DNA of 64,000 nt from JBBKWU01 sp037969035 (lineage in GTDB: Bacteria > Pseudomonadota > Alphaproteobacteria > Micavibrionales > Micavibrionaceae), in contig JBBKWU010000021.1 of NCBI GenBank assembly GCA_037969035.1, forward strand, positions 95,929 to 159,928, read 5' to 3'. The notes beneath the pieces were generated by a model. It searched no databases. It was not told the DNA's origin and saw only the letters and a program-made list of their open reading frames with translations. The translations under genes were made by a program, and so were the position numbers. Shown in pieces: positions 1 to 9,255 of the stretch; position 1 is the stretch's first letter; each line of letters opens with the position of its first letter.

Positions 1-1
1 T

Positions 2-211
2 GTTGTTTATGTGATCGGCATGTCATGTTTTAAACTAATTGATGCTATTCCAAACACCATGCTGCGCTGGATGGGTCAAAGCGTTCAGACATTCCAAGAA
101 TCAGATCGAAACCCTGCAGAAAGCATTGTACAGACTCTATTTGGCGGCACACAGGCGGTTATGGGGCAAGCCTCAGGTGCCTTTGGTAGTTTACTGGGTC
201 GAAACCGTTAA
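2..211 (+). CDS. C-terminal end of a DotA/TraY-like membrane protein (partial)
   Basis: The reading frame is open from the left edge, so this is the last 69 codons of a longer gene whose start lies outside the window. The visible tail has the motif IDAIPNTMLRWMG followed by a Gly/Ala/Ser-rich end. From memory this resembles the C-terminus of DotA/TraY proteins, the large polytopic inner-membrane components of type IVB (Dot/Icm or IncI-type) secretion and conjugation systems. No other secretion gene is visible in the window, so the family call rests only on this short tail. Another polytopic membrane protein is possible. Confidence 0.5.
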   Translation, partial: VVYVIGMSCFKLIDAIPNTMLRWMGQSVQTFQESDRNPAESIVQTLFGGTQAVMGQASGAFGSLLGRNR

Positions 212-330
212 CGCTTCTCCTGCGACCCAATCCGCAGCCACACAAAAACATACGGTAACAATACAAAAAACCTGCATGGCGATGAGCGATGCAGGTTCAT
301 TTATTCAATATATTTCGCAGAGAACTGTAA

Positions 331-1059
331 TTACTTAGAAGTGCCTGCTGCCGCTTGCTGCCGCAAATGCTCAAGAAGAACATCGATGTTGCCGCCGCCA
401 CGCTGGATCACAGAGGAAAAGTCAGAACGCTGCGTTACCGACATGCTCACCCCTTCAACCATCACATCAATCACCTGATAGCTTCCGTTCTTTTTGCGGA
501 CACGCCAGTCAATTTGCACTTCTGAGCCATTATCGGGCACTAAGAATGAGCTAACAATTGCATCCTTATCACCATCCTGACGCACGGAGCGCGTCTCAAA
601 TTTCTGCCCTTCATAATCATTAAACCGTGCTGTATACACCGTAACGATCATTTTTTTGAACAGATCCATGTACTCTTTCTTTTGCGCGTCACTCGCGGTG
701 CGCCAATAGCGACCGAGCGCAAAGCGCGCAATTGTATTCATATCAAAGCTATCTTCTAGCAAATCTTTAAACTTAGACGCCTTCGCATCAGTCGACAGTT
801 TTTCATCAACCAAAAAGCCAAGGCCACGTTGAGCCATACTGTCGATAAAGCTCTTAGAACCTTCTCCCATATCCGTTTTATCGGCAACGAATTCGAGGTT
901 ACGATTTCCTGCGACAACAGCCGAAATCGCTGGATTTTCTAAGCTCATAAACGCAAATCCGACATCAACCGCACGGGCAGGAGAAACGCTAATCCCCGCC
1001 ATTAAAGCAGAGACAGCAGAAACGGCCATAATTTTTTGAAATTGGAAACGAAAAGGCAT
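331..1059 (-). CDS. mlaC: MlaC, periplasmic phospholipid-binding protein of the Mla pathway
   Basis: MlaC (Ttg2D/toluene-tolerance family) shuttles phospholipid between the outer-membrane MlaA-porin complex and the inner-membrane MlaFED transporter. The start at 1059 is chosen because an AAGGA ribosome-binding site lies about 10 bases upstream; an earlier in-frame start at 1116 lacks one. The 242-residue product opens with a signal peptide (hydrophobic about residues 10-25, likely cleavage after Ala30 in ARA-VDV). The family core includes FALGRYWRTAS and later YQVIDVMVEGVSM, the usual MlaC C-terminal signature. It lies just downstream of mlaA on the same strand, 113 bases away. MlaD, MlaE and MlaF are not in the window. 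Confidence 0.9.
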   Translation of the reverse strand: MPFRFQFQKIMAVSAVSALMAGISVSPARAVDVGFAFMSLENPAISAVVAGNRNLEFVADKTDMGEGSKSFIDSMAQRGLGFLVDEKLSTDAKASKFKDLLEDSFDMNTIARFALGRYWRTASDAQKKEYMDLFKKMIVTVYTARFNDYEGQKFETRSVRQDGDKDAIVSSFLVPDNGSEVQIDWRVRKKNGSYQVIDVMVEGVSMSVTQRSDFSSVIQRGGGNIDVLLEHLRQQAAAGTSK

Positions 1060-1172
1060 AAACGAAAAATCCTTAATTAATCTATTCACCAGTGAATATA
1101 GTAAGCTTGGTTTCAATTACAATATTATTCTGTCAAAAACAAACAAATAACACGCAACATCAGAACCCAATA

Positions 1173-1928
1173 TTATAGATCATCATAGTCAGGAATTTCC
1201 GGTGCATCATATTTGCTTGCATCGTGATCATTCACCAAAGCTTCGCGGTATTGGTAATAGCTACTACGCATCGCAGCATAATAATCATACGAATTCGAAC
1301 GCAAATCATCAAGCGTATCCAGAAGTTCTGTACGTGTATCAAGTGCTGTCATCCCCACGCGAGCATAATGCCAGCCTTCTTTCTCGATATTAAAGAGATA
1401 GATACGCAGAGGGTCTGCAAAGGAATCAACCAGTAAACCCGTTGAATCACGCAATGAAGACGGCCCCATGAGCGGAATAACAACGTATGGCCCATGACCG
1501 ACCCCCCAAACACCAAGTGTTTGGCCAAAATCTTCATGTTCGTATTCCATACCTTCATAGCCAGCAACATCAAACAAGCCGCCAACACCGACGGTTGTAT
1601 TAATCACAGCGCGTGCTGCCGTTTTTCCGGCGCCGCTCAAATCACCTTGCAAAACATCGTTTGCAAAGTTAACTGGTGATCTTAAATTCAAAAGAAAGTT
1701 ATGTACGCCCTTACGTGCAGGCTCAGGAACCGCCGCTTTATATCCTTTAGCAACAGGTCTCAATATGGCTTGATCCAACGCATCATTTACCGCAAATACG
1801 CCACGGTTATAACTCTCAAACGGATCATAAATGCCGTTTTCTGTGGTTGTCTCTGCTGCTGTCGACGAACACGCCGCAAGCGCAAGGCAACAAACTGAAA
1901 TCTGTAGTAATTTAGAAAAGCGCATCAT
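1173..1928 (-). CDS. mlaA: MlaA (VacJ) outer-membrane lipoprotein
   Basis: MlaA sits in the outer membrane and removes misplaced phospholipid from the outer leaflet, handing it to MlaC. The 251-residue product begins with a lipoprotein signal whose lipobox is LAAC, with the lipidated Cys at residue 20. The family motifs DPFESYNRGVFAVND, SPVNFANDVLQGD, EDFGQTLGVWGVG and VVIPLMGPSSLRD are all present. Of two adjacent ATG codons the first has an AGGAAG site six bases upstream. The mlaA-mlaC pairing on one strand supports both calls. About 230 bases upstream, up to the end of lptG, are non-coding apart from a hairpin at 2127-2152. Confidence 0.93.
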   Translation of the reverse strand: MMRFSKLLQISVCCLALAACSSTAAETTTENGIYDPFESYNRGVFAVNDALDQAILRPVAKGYKAAVPEPARKGVHNFLLNLRSPVNFANDVLQGDLSGAGKTAARAVINTTVGVGGLFDVAGYEGMEYEHEDFGQTLGVWGVGHGPYVVIPLMGPSSLRDSTGLLVDSFADPLRIYLFNIEKEGWHYARVGMTALDTRTELLDTLDDLRSNSYDYYAAMRSSYYQYREALVNDHDASKYDAPEIPDYDDL

Positions 1929-2126
1929 AAAAGCTTCCTGTAAAATAATAATCCGTTCATATATATTGAAAAAGCTTTAAACGCAAGCCCTCCCCTACCT
2001 ATATTGAGTAAAGCAGTTTTTTCTTACTACTTCGTTAACAGAATGCATCTAAATTAACGTGCCAACATTCTGAAAAATATAAATAATTTATATACGCGAT
2101 AGAATAATGGTTTGGAATTGAGACGA

Positions 2127-2152
2127 GGTCAATCCCGTATCTTGGGTTGACC
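2127..2152. other. Hairpin downstream of lptG
   Basis: GGTCAATCCC at 2127-2136 can pair with GGGTTGACC at 2144-2152, with one bulged base and a seven-base loop. It lies seven bases past the lptG stop codon. No T-tract follows on either strand, so it may be an RNA-stabilising hairpin or a weak terminator rather than a classic terminator. Confidence 0.4.
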
Positions 2153-2158
2153 ACAGCT

Positions 2159-3253
2159 TTAGCCATCTTCAAGGTTAAATATCACGGTAATACCGCATAA
2201 TGTGGCAATAACAGCCGGCGACCAAGCCGCCAAAAAGACCGGTATTTGTTTAGATGCGCCCAAGGCCTGCAAAAAGCTCGACATGAAAAACACGACAAAG
2301 CCAATAAAAATGCCCGCGACAATCATTGTCAGCGTCCCACGCGTGCGCGGCGGACGAAGAGACACACACGCCGCCAACAATATCATAGCGACCAGCATTA
2401 AAGGCTGCGCGAGCAAGCTTTGAAAATGGATGCGAAGGCGCGTGGCATCAAAGCCTGTTGCCTCCATATTCCGAATAAAGCCGGGCAATCGCCAGAATGA
2501 CATGGTATTCGGTGACGCAAAACTCTCTTCAATTTCATTGGCCGTTAGGGATGTTGGTAACGCCACAAGAGGAATATGACGAATTTTGTCGTTCTCATTC
2601 ATATAAACATTTTCAAACGTCCACAGGCCATCCTTCAATGTTGCTTTTTCTGAATCCAGACGGCGAGCGAAATGATGCTCTGGATCATAAAACAGAACCA
2701 TCACATCACCCAAAACCCAATCAGCCAGATTAATTTTTTCCGCATGCAAAATAGCGTAGCTGTTATCTTCTTCCGCCTGTCGCAGCCAAAAACCATCTTT
2801 AAAGAGTGTAATCGTACCCTTCTCTGATTTGATATGTTCATTTTCAAGCCGCTCATAATGCGACACAAACATCGCCCCCAGCGGATTAATCATGCTCATT
2901 TGCAATACGCCGACGCAAAGCCCCAACGCCATAACAGGCATTAAGAACTGCCAAACCGAAAACCCCGCAGACCGTACAACAATCAATTCATGGCGGCGCG
3001 TCAAATTCCAAAATGTGAACATAGCACTAAATAAAACAGCAAACGGGACGACCATTTGCCCCACTTCGGGCAGCTTGAATAACCCCATTTGAAGAACGAG
3101 AGACAGCGACACACCTTCTGTTTTACCCGCACGGCGCAGGAGCTCAACCGTATCAAACATGTAAATAATCGAGAGCAACACCACAATCATAAAGACCAGA
3201 TTTACAAAATAGCTGCGCGCCAGATAACGGCTTAATGTGAAAGAAAGCTTCAT
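2159..3253 (-). CDS. lptG: LptG, inner-membrane permease of the LPS export machine
   Basis: LptG pairs with LptF as the membrane part of the LptB2FG ABC transporter, which extracts lipopolysaccharide from the inner membrane and passes it to LptC and LptA. The 364-residue product has the YjgP/YjgQ layout: N-terminal membrane segments (about residues 15-35, 55-80, 95-120), a periplasmic beta-jellyroll, and three C-terminal membrane segments (about 280-360). SYFVNLVFMIVVLLSIIYMFDTVELLRRA is a typical N-terminus. Its start overlaps the lptF stop by four bases (ATGA), indicating translational coupling. The ATPase LptB and partners LptC/LptA are encoded separately at 29.7-32.1 kb. Confidence 0.93.
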   Translation of the reverse strand: MKLSFTLSRYLARSYFVNLVFMIVVLLSIIYMFDTVELLRRAGKTEGVSLSLVLQMGLFKLPEVGQMVVPFAVLFSAMFTFWNLTRRHELIVVRSAGFSVWQFLMPVMALGLCVGVLQMSMINPLGAMFVSHYERLENEHIKSEKGTITLFKDGFWLRQAEEDNSYAILHAEKINLADWVLGDVMVLFYDPEHHFARRLDSEKATLKDGLWTFENVYMNENDKIRHIPLVALPTSLTANEIEESFASPNTMSFWRLPGFIRNMEATGFDATRLRIHFQSLLAQPLMLVAMILLAACVSLRPPRTRGTLTMIVAGIFIGFVVFFMSSFLQALGASKQIPVFLAAWSPAVIATLCGITVIFNLEDG

Positions 3254-4383
3254 GCGGTTTTCCGCCCCATTTTTAAAATATGCTTCACCCTGAAACCCTC
3301 GCCATAGCGGCTTAACAATAAAATACAGGTGCCCAAGGGGATAAAAACCAAAAGATACATCAAAACCAGCCCTATATTCTTATCATGCGCCATATTAAAT
3401 GCTGCGAGATAAAGCGTTTGGATCAATACCGTGACCGCAATAGCAGTAATCACCCGCCAACCTTGTCCACGCCGCTCCACCGCGCCAAGCAACATACAAG
3501 ACAGTGACACAACTGTAAAAACAACAGCCAATAGCGGACTAACAAGACGCCTATGGATTTCAATCACAAAATCTCGTTTATACCGCATATCGCTGTCGTT
3601 TTCGGGATCAGGGTTCACGAGCTCCCATAAGGTGCGCTCATCAGGTTCTTTCCAGCGCGATTTAATCGCTGTCGCACCCTCAGGCAGGTCTATCGTATAA
3701 CGATCAAAATCAAGTCTGTTTAAAACAGTGTTATCTTTCCCTAAATCCTGACGCGAGCCGTCAAACACAACCACTTGCTGACCTTCATCGGTGCTCACAA
3801 TCACGCCGCTTTCCGCCAAAATAGTCACGGCTGATTTCGTTTCATCGCGATTATCGTGAATCATAAGACCTTTGAGTTCACCATGCTCGGAGCGTTCCCG
3901 CACAAACACAGTCATACCAGGAATAACCGCATTAAAGACTCCCTCTTGAAACAAAAAGCTCGCATATTGTGCCTTCACAACCTGTCGTAGCTTTTGCATG
4001 TTGGCGAGCGCGGTGGGCGCAACCCACGAGGTCATCAACCACAATAAAATAGCCACACCGATTGATAGCTGTATCGCAGGCCGCCCAAGCGACAAAGGGT
4101 TCGATCCAGAGGAACGCATAATCACAAGCTCGCTATCCATCACCATCTTGTTGTAAACGAACACCACCGAGGCCATAAGCGCAATCGGCAAGATAATCTC
4201 AAAGAAACGCGGCAAGGCAAGGAGCGTCAAAATCCAGAACATCGTACTCGACGCGCCTGAATCAATGACAAGCTCTAAAAACTTAAGGGATTGCGTCAGA
4301 AAAATGATAACAGCAAGCGTAACCGCCGTCAGTGACGTGGCAATAAAAAGGTTTTTCAGTAAATAGCGGTCAAAAACTTTCAT
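3250..4383 (-). CDS. lptF: LptF, inner-membrane permease of the LPS export machine
   Basis: LptF is the partner of LptG in LptB2FG. The 377-residue product opens with MKVFDRYLLKNLFIATSLTAV and has the family topology of three N-terminal membrane helices, a periplasmic domain (about residues 120-270) and three C-terminal helices. The N-terminal RSSGSNPLSLGRPA stretch is the cytoplasmic coupling region typical of the family. The ATG at 4383 is preferred over a GTG just before it; neither has a strong ribosome-binding site. It starts divergently from pepA about 105 bases away, the common lptFG-pepA arrangement of proteobacteria. Confidence 0.92.
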   Translation of the reverse strand: MKVFDRYLLKNLFIATSLTAVTLAVIIFLTQSLKFLELVIDSGASSTMFWILTLLALPRFFEIILPIALMASVVFVYNKMVMDSELVIMRSSGSNPLSLGRPAIQLSIGVAILLWLMTSWVAPTALANMQKLRQVVKAQYASFLFQEGVFNAVIPGMTVFVRERSEHGELKGLMIHDNRDETKSAVTILAESGVIVSTDEGQQVVVFDGSRQDLGKDNTVLNRLDFDRYTIDLPEGATAIKSRWKEPDERTLWELVNPDPENDSDMRYKRDFVIEIHRRLVSPLLAVVFTVVSLSCMLLGAVERRGQGWRVITAIAVTVLIQTLYLAAFNMAHDKNIGLVLMYLLVFIPLGTCILLLSRYGEGFRVKHILKMGRKTA

Positions 4384-4488
4384 CACGGCTCAAAATTTCT
4401 TATTAGCTCTAGTGCTTTTCGCTGGAGCAGCATATATTGTTAGCATTAAAAAGAAAATGATTTACTGTTTTACCGAGGACGAAGCTTC

Positions 4489-6030
4489 ATGAATATCGAT
4501 TTTACCTTTACTGAGTCACACACATCCAGTGCTGATGTTGCCATTTTATGCGTTTACGCCAATAACCGCCTCAGCACATCTGCGGAACGACTGGATAAAG
4601 AAACAAATGGTGTCATTTCCGATATCCTTGCCCGTCAGAAGAAATTCACTGGTAAAGCAGGACAAATATTATCCTTAAACGCGCCAAAAGACAGCGCGTA
4701 TGGGCATTTCATCCTCGTTGGCTTTGGTGACGCGGACAAGCTGACAGCCTTATGCTACGAAACAGCAGGCGGCTCGGTTTTCCCGACTTTAAAATCACTC
4801 AGCGCAGAAAAAGCTGTGCTGTTCATTGATGATGAAGCCACACGTGAAAAGGTAACAAGCGGGTTAGCGACAGCTCATATGGTTACAGGAATCGCCTTAC
4901 GCTCTTACAATTTCAGCAAATATAAACAACAAAACAAAGATGACGAAGAATGCAGCAGCAACAACCTTTCCGAGGTGATTGCCGTCACATCCGCAAAAGA
5001 CGCCGTTAAAGCAGCAGAGAGTGCCTTTGTGAATTTAAAAGCCAGCGCAGAAGGTACATTTTTGGCACGCGATCTTATGAACGAGCCACCGAATTTTCTT
5101 TACCCTGAAAGCTTCGCGCAAAGAATCAAAGACGAAATGAAGCCGCTCGGCGTGAAAGTCGAAGTGATCGACCATAAGAAAATGGAAAAACTGGGTATGG
5201 GCGCGGCACTCGCCGTTGGTAAAGGCTCAGAACGTCCACCGTGCATGGTTGTCATGCATTGGGATGGTGCTGGCAAAAAATCAGAAAATGCGCCTCTCGC
5301 CTTTGTTGGCAAGGGTGTCACGTTCGACACAGGCGGTATTTCGATCAAGCCTGCTGGCGGCATGGATGAAATGAAGATGGATATGGGCGGCGCAGCCGCC
5401 GTGTGCGGCCTCATGAAAACACTCGCGAGCCGTAAAGCCAAAGTCAATGTCGTTGCCATTGTCGGTTTGGCTGAAAACATGCCATCGCACAACGCGTACA
5501 GACCAGGCGATGTTGTGACATCGATGTCTGGAAAAACCATTGAAGTGCTTAACACAGACGCCGAAGGCCGCCTTGTTCTGGCCGATGCGCTTACATACAT
5601 ACAGAACACGTACAATCCAGAACTTGTGATTGATTTGGCAACATTGACGGGTGCGATCTTGGTTGCCCTCGGCATGGAATATTCAGGCGCCTTTATTAAT
5701 GACAATGAGATGTGGGCAAACCTTGAAGATGCGAGCAAAAACACAGGTGAAAAACTTTGGCGCATGCCGCTTGATGAAGCTTACCGCAAGCAAATGGATG
5801 GAAACATCGCAGACCTTAACAACCTTGGTAACGAGGGGCGTTTTGGCGGTGCTTGCACAGCCGCAGGCTTTTTGGAGTGCTTCATTGATAAAGATCGCAA
5901 ATGGGCGCATTTGGATATTGCAGGCACAATGGCGTGGAAAAAAGATAAACCCACCGTTCCCAAAGGCCCTGTCGGGTTTGGCGTACGCGTTTTAAATAAA
6001 TTCATAGCCGATCATTATGAGCAAAAATAG
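4489..6030 (+). CDS. pepA: Leucyl aminopeptidase PepA (M17 family)
   Basis: Cytosolic zinc/manganese aminopeptidase that removes N-terminal residues from peptides; in some bacteria it also binds DNA. The 513-residue length fits M17. The catalytic C-terminal domain has the metal and Lys motif VGKGVTFDTGGISIKP and the family signature NTDAEGRL at residues 355-362. The N-terminal domain is the usual poorly conserved macro-like fold. A GAGG site lies about ten bases before the ATG. Divergent from lptFG and followed by a radical SAM gene that overlaps its end by 14 bases, then holC. Confidence 0.95.
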   Translation: MNIDFTFTESHTSSADVAILCVYANNRLSTSAERLDKETNGVISDILARQKKFTGKAGQILSLNAPKDSAYGHFILVGFGDADKLTALCYETAGGSVFPTLKSLSAEKAVLFIDDEATREKVTSGLATAHMVTGIALRSYNFSKYKQQNKDDEECSSNNLSEVIAVTSAKDAVKAAESAFVNLKASAEGTFLARDLMNEPPNFLYPESFAQRIKDEMKPLGVKVEVIDHKKMEKLGMGAALAVGKGSERPPCMVVMHWDGAGKKSENAPLAFVGKGVTFDTGGISIKPAGGMDEMKMDMGGAAAVCGLMKTLASRKAKVNVVAIVGLAENMPSHNAYRPGDVVTSMSGKTIEVLNTDAEGRLVLADALTYIQNTYNPELVIDLATLTGAILVALGMEYSGAFINDNEMWANLEDASKNTGEKLWRMPLDEAYRKQMDGNIADLNNLGNEGRFGGACTAAGFLECFIDKDRKWAHLDIAGTMAWKKDKPTVPKGPVGFGVRVLNKFIADHYEQK

Positions 6031-6994
6031 CCTATCCGCGGTTACGGATAAATATGCTTATAAAATCACCAATCATGTCGCGCAGTTAAGTGAGAACAGC
6101 GATGCTGTCGCACGGCAATACATGCCTGACACGCAAGAGCTGAAAACCACACCAGATGAGCTATTAGATCCGATCGGTGATGACGCGCACAGCCCCGTTA
6201 AAGGCATTGTTCATCGCTATCCCGATCGTGTGCTGCTAAAGCCCGTTCATGCTTGCGCTGTATATTGCCGTTTTTGTTTTCGCCGCGAAATGGTCGGGCC
6301 GAACAAGGGGTTTTTAAGCGCAGAAGAACTCGATACCGCGCTCGATTACATCCGCGCACGCCCCGATATTTGGGAAGTCATTTTAACGGGTGGTGATCCG
6401 TTAATCCTTAGCCCGCGCCGTTTGCATGCTTTATTTGAGAAATTAAACGCGATAGATCATGTGAAAATCATCCGTATTCACACGCGCTTACCACTAGTTG
6501 ACCCCGCAAAAATCAACGATGCGTTATGCGCGGCACTTGATAGCATCAGCGCAGAAAAAGCGCTTTATATTGCCCTGCACGTCAATCATGCCGATGAATT
6601 AACGGATAGTGTACGTGCCGCCATAGGCGCACTAAATAATTGTAAATGCACACTTATTTCACAATCTGTACTTCTTAAAGACATTAATGATAACGTACAG
6701 GCGTTATCCGATTTATTCCGCGCATTGGTCACTCTCCACGTGAAGCCTTATTACCTTCACCACCCCGACAAAGCCCCTGGCACATCGCATTTTCGAGTGT
6801 CCATTACGAAGGGGCAGGCATTGATGAAGGAATTGCGCGGTAATCTTTCAGGACTGTGCCAACCGACTTATATGTTGGATATCCCGCAAGGGTTTGGCAA
6901 AGTTCCGCTCACCCCGTGTTATATACACGGCACAAACACCGAAAACGAATATACGGTTGAAGATCCGCACGGAACATTGCACGATTACATATAA
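6017..6994 (+). CDS. KamA/EpmB-like radical SAM lysine 2,3-aminomutase family protein
   Basis: The 325-residue product carries the radical SAM cluster C80-x3-C84-x2-C87 in HACAVYCRFCFRR, the family motif ILTGGDPL, and the C-terminal PYYLHHPDKAPGTSHFR segment that binds PLP and cofactors in lysine 2,3-aminomutases. Short proteins of this kind either make beta-lysine or act as EpmB, which supplies (R)-beta-lysine for modification of elongation factor P. No efp or epmA is visible here, so the exact substrate is open. Translation is coupled to pepA (14-base overlap) and holC (one-base overlap). Confidence 0.85.
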   Translation: MSKNSLSAVTDKYAYKITNHVAQLSENSDAVARQYMPDTQELKTTPDELLDPIGDDAHSPVKGIVHRYPDRVLLKPVHACAVYCRFCFRREMVGPNKGFLSAEELDTALDYIRARPDIWEVILTGGDPLILSPRRLHALFEKLNAIDHVKIIRIHTRLPLVDPAKINDALCAALDSISAEKALYIALHVNHADELTDSVRAAIGALNNCKCTLISQSVLLKDINDNVQALSDLFRALVTLHVKPYYLHHPDKAPGTSHFRVSITKGQALMKELRGNLSGLCQPTYMLDIPQGFGKVPLTPCYIHGTNTENEYTVEDPHGTLHDYI

Positions 6995-7443
6995 TGACCG
7001 CGATTCGATTTTATCATTTAGAGCAAAAAACGCTGGATCAGGCCTTGCCTGAAATTCTGGGAAAAGCCCTATCTGGCGATCATAAAATTGTCGTCAAAAC
7101 AGGTGAAGAATCACAACTGCAGCGCTTAAACGACCATTTATGGACATACACCGCCGATAGTTTCCTGCCGCATGGCACGAAAAAAGAAGGTTTTGCCGAA
7201 AATCAACCCATATGGCTTACCGCCAAGGATGAAAACCCCAATGGTGCGGATGTTCTTATTCTCACCGATGGCGCGACATCCGAATCCGTGGCCGATTTCA
7301 ATCTATGCTGTGAAATGTTAGACGGGCGCAACCCCGAAGCGGTTAGTGCCGCACGCGGACGTTGGAAAGCGTATAAAGAGCAAGGCTTTGAAATTAGCTA
7401 TTGGCAGCAAGACGAAAATGGCCGCTGGCAAAACAAGGCATAA
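6994..7443 (+). CDS. holC: DNA polymerase III chi subunit HolC
   Basis: HolC links the clamp-loader to single-strand-binding protein at the replication fork. The 149-residue product has the family layout: a start MTAIRFYHL, the LWTYTADSFLPHGT region, then PIWLTAKDENPNGADVLILTDG and a C-terminal RGRWKAYKEQGFEISYWQQ. The pepA-holC association is widespread in proteobacteria; here a KamA-like gene sits between them. Its ATG shares one base with the preceding stop codon, so the three genes are probably one operon. It converges on the cytochrome gene with 60 bases between; I see no clear terminator there. Confidence 0.9.
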   Translation: MTAIRFYHLEQKTLDQALPEILGKALSGDHKIVVKTGEESQLQRLNDHLWTYTADSFLPHGTKKEGFAENQPIWLTAKDENPNGADVLILTDGATSESVADFNLCCEMLDGRNPEAVSAARGRWKAYKEQGFEISYWQQDENGRWQNKA

Positions 7444-7503
7444 AAAAAGCGCAAACATCACGGTTCGCACCTTCTCAAAATTATATATCAAACACTGAAT
7501 AAT

Positions 7504-8145
7504 CTAGTGATTAAGATTATCTTCCAACGCTTCAGGCTCTTTCACAGATTCTTTAGCAGGCTCTGTAATCTCTGAGATTTCGAGCTCTTTGGCTTCTTCA
7601 AGAATGGCTGTCTCACTTGGCAGCGCGACAGGGCTGTCCGATAATGTTCTAAGCCATGCAATCATTGCCGCACGATCTTCCGGCTTTTTCAGGCCGATAT
7701 AGTTCATTTTTGTGCCTTCCATCGCCTTTTTCGGCTTCCAAAGGAATTTGTTCAGCATCAAGTAATCCCATTGACCGCCGTGATCCGCAACAACACCAGA
7801 ATAAGAAAAGCCAGCTTTTTTACCAATGCCGCGGTTCATAATGTTCCACAAATTCGGGCCCGTTGCATCAGGACCACCTTTATTAAAACTATGGCATGCC
7901 GCGCAAGCGCGAGAAAGTTTTTCGCCATGCGCAACATCAACGCCAGCAATCATCGCCAAAATAGGCTCTGGCATTGCTTCTTTGGTGGCGCCGCCTGCGC
8001 TGCCTTCCATTCCTTCAATCGGGTAAGCAAACTCGTGCAGGTCATGCACATCCGTTGTCTCTTTGGCTATAAAACCAGAAAGGCTTGCCACAATACCAGC
8101 AATCAATAAAGCTGCGAAAATCTTGTTAAATTCCATACCGCCCAT
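7504..8145 (-). CDS. Membrane-anchored class I cytochrome c (CycM-like)
   Basis: The product has an uncleaved-looking N-terminal membrane anchor (about residues 8-27) and one haem-binding CAACH motif at residues 81-85, followed by TGPNLWNIMNRGIG and a C-terminal MNYIG segment that probably supplies the methionine ligand. This is the layout of CycM/c552-type cytochromes that carry electrons to a terminal oxidase from the periplasmic face of the membrane. The last 45 residues are an acidic, Glu/Pro-rich tail not usual for the family. Start chosen by an AGGA site eight bases upstream. Confidence 0.87.
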   Translation of the reverse strand: MGGMEFNKIFAALLIAGIVASLSGFIAKETTDVHDLHEFAYPIEGMEGSAGGATKEAMPEPILAMIAGVDVAHGEKLSRACAACHSFNKGGPDATGPNLWNIMNRGIGKKAGFSYSGVVADHGGQWDYLMLNKFLWKPKKAMEGTKMNYIGLKKPEDRAAMIAWLRTLSDSPVALPSETAILEEAKELEISEITEPAKESVKEPEALEDNLNH

Positions 8146-8385
8146 GGGACTATCCTGCTTGTTAGAAAATTACGCTTAATCTTAAAAACACAAAACTATA
8201 TCAATCCCCATCTATAAGGACAAGGATCATGCAAAGGGATACCCCGTTTTTTTTAGCGCGGCAAGTATCCTTTTAAAATTCCGCTTAAAAATGAGCCTAA
8301 AAAGCGCAATTTATTGATTTTTCATCGATAAAATGCTTTTTATACAGACGTTACAATTACAAAAAATTACAAAAGGATGACGAGC

Positions 8386-9255
8386 GTGAGCCATAAAATT
8401 TCATTCCAAGGCTTTGCCGGTGCTTATTCGGATATGGCATGCCGCGCCATGTTCCCCAATTATGAGACAGTGCCATGTCACGCGTTTGAAGATGCCTTTA
8501 CTGCTGTGCGCGAAGGCGAGGCCGATTATGCGATGATCCCGATTGATAATACACTGGCGGGGCGCGTGGCGGACGTGCATCACCTGATCCCTAAGGGCAG
8601 CCTTTATATCATTGGTGAACATTATGAACCCATCCGTCATGCCTTACTCGGCATTAAGGGCACAAAAATCGACGATTTAAAGCATGTTCACAGCCACATA
8701 CATGCCATACCGCAATGCCGTAAATTGGTGAAAGAGCGCGGCTTAATCTCACACGTTCATGCCGACACAGCAGGCGCGGCGCGTGAAATTGCAGAAAAAG
8801 GCGATAAACAGCATGGCGCGATTGCGTCGACGCTGGCTGCTGAAATTTACGGACTGGATATCTTGCAAAACGATATACAAGACGCCGATCACAACACAAC
8901 ACGCTTTTTGGTGCTTTCGCGCGAACAAATCATGCCGCCCATTGATGCGAACGTCATGACCAGCCTGATCTTCCAGACACGTAACATTCCCGCCGCGCTT
9001 TATAAGGCCTTAGGCGGTTTTGCCACAAACGGCCTTAGCATGAGCAAGCTCGAAAGCTATGTCGGCGCAGGGTTTAAAGTGGCGCAGTTCTTCTGCGATG
9101 TTGACGGCCATCCCGAGCGCGACAATTTCAAACTAGCACTTGAGGAGTTGCAATTTTTTGCCGATGACGTCAGGATATTGGGAACATATAAAAAACATCC
9201 ATCAAGAGATGACACAGGGAACAATAATAATGAAATGGATCAAAATTCCAGATGA
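8386..9255 (+). CDS. pheA: Prephenate dehydratase PheA
   Basis: Converts prephenate to phenylpyruvate, the committed step to phenylalanine. The 289-residue protein has the periplasmic-binding-like catalytic fold with the active-site Thr in NTTRFLVL and a C-terminal ACT domain. The ACT motif is KLESYVGAGFKVAQFFCDVDGH, where the Phe-binding ESRP of enterobacterial enzymes is ESYV; related forms occur in alphaproteobacteria. The GTG at 8386 is preferred: AAGGA is well spaced from it, while the ATG at 8377 sits directly against that site, and the product then starts like other family members (MSHKISFQG). About 230 bases without a gene separate it from the divergent cytochrome gene. Confidence 0.9.
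   Translation: MSHKISFQGFAGAYSDMACRAMFPNYETVPCHAFEDAFTAVREGEADYAMIPIDNTLAGRVADVHHLIPKGSLYIIGEHYEPIRHALLGIKGTKIDDLKHVHSHIHAIPQCRKLVKERGLISHVHADTAGAAREIAEKGDKQHGAIASTLAAEIYGLDILQNDIQDADHNTTRFLVLSREQIMPPIDANVMTSLIFQTRNIPAALYKALGGFATNGLSMSKLESYVGAGFKVAQFFCDVDGHPERDNFKLALEELQFFADDVRILGTYKKHPSRDDTGNNNNEMDQNSR

Noticed and set aside
5100..5765. Long leftward reading frame (221 codons) inside pepA
   Set aside because: Antisense shadow of a strongly conserved gene; no ribosome-binding site and Ser/Pro-rich composition typical of antisense frames.
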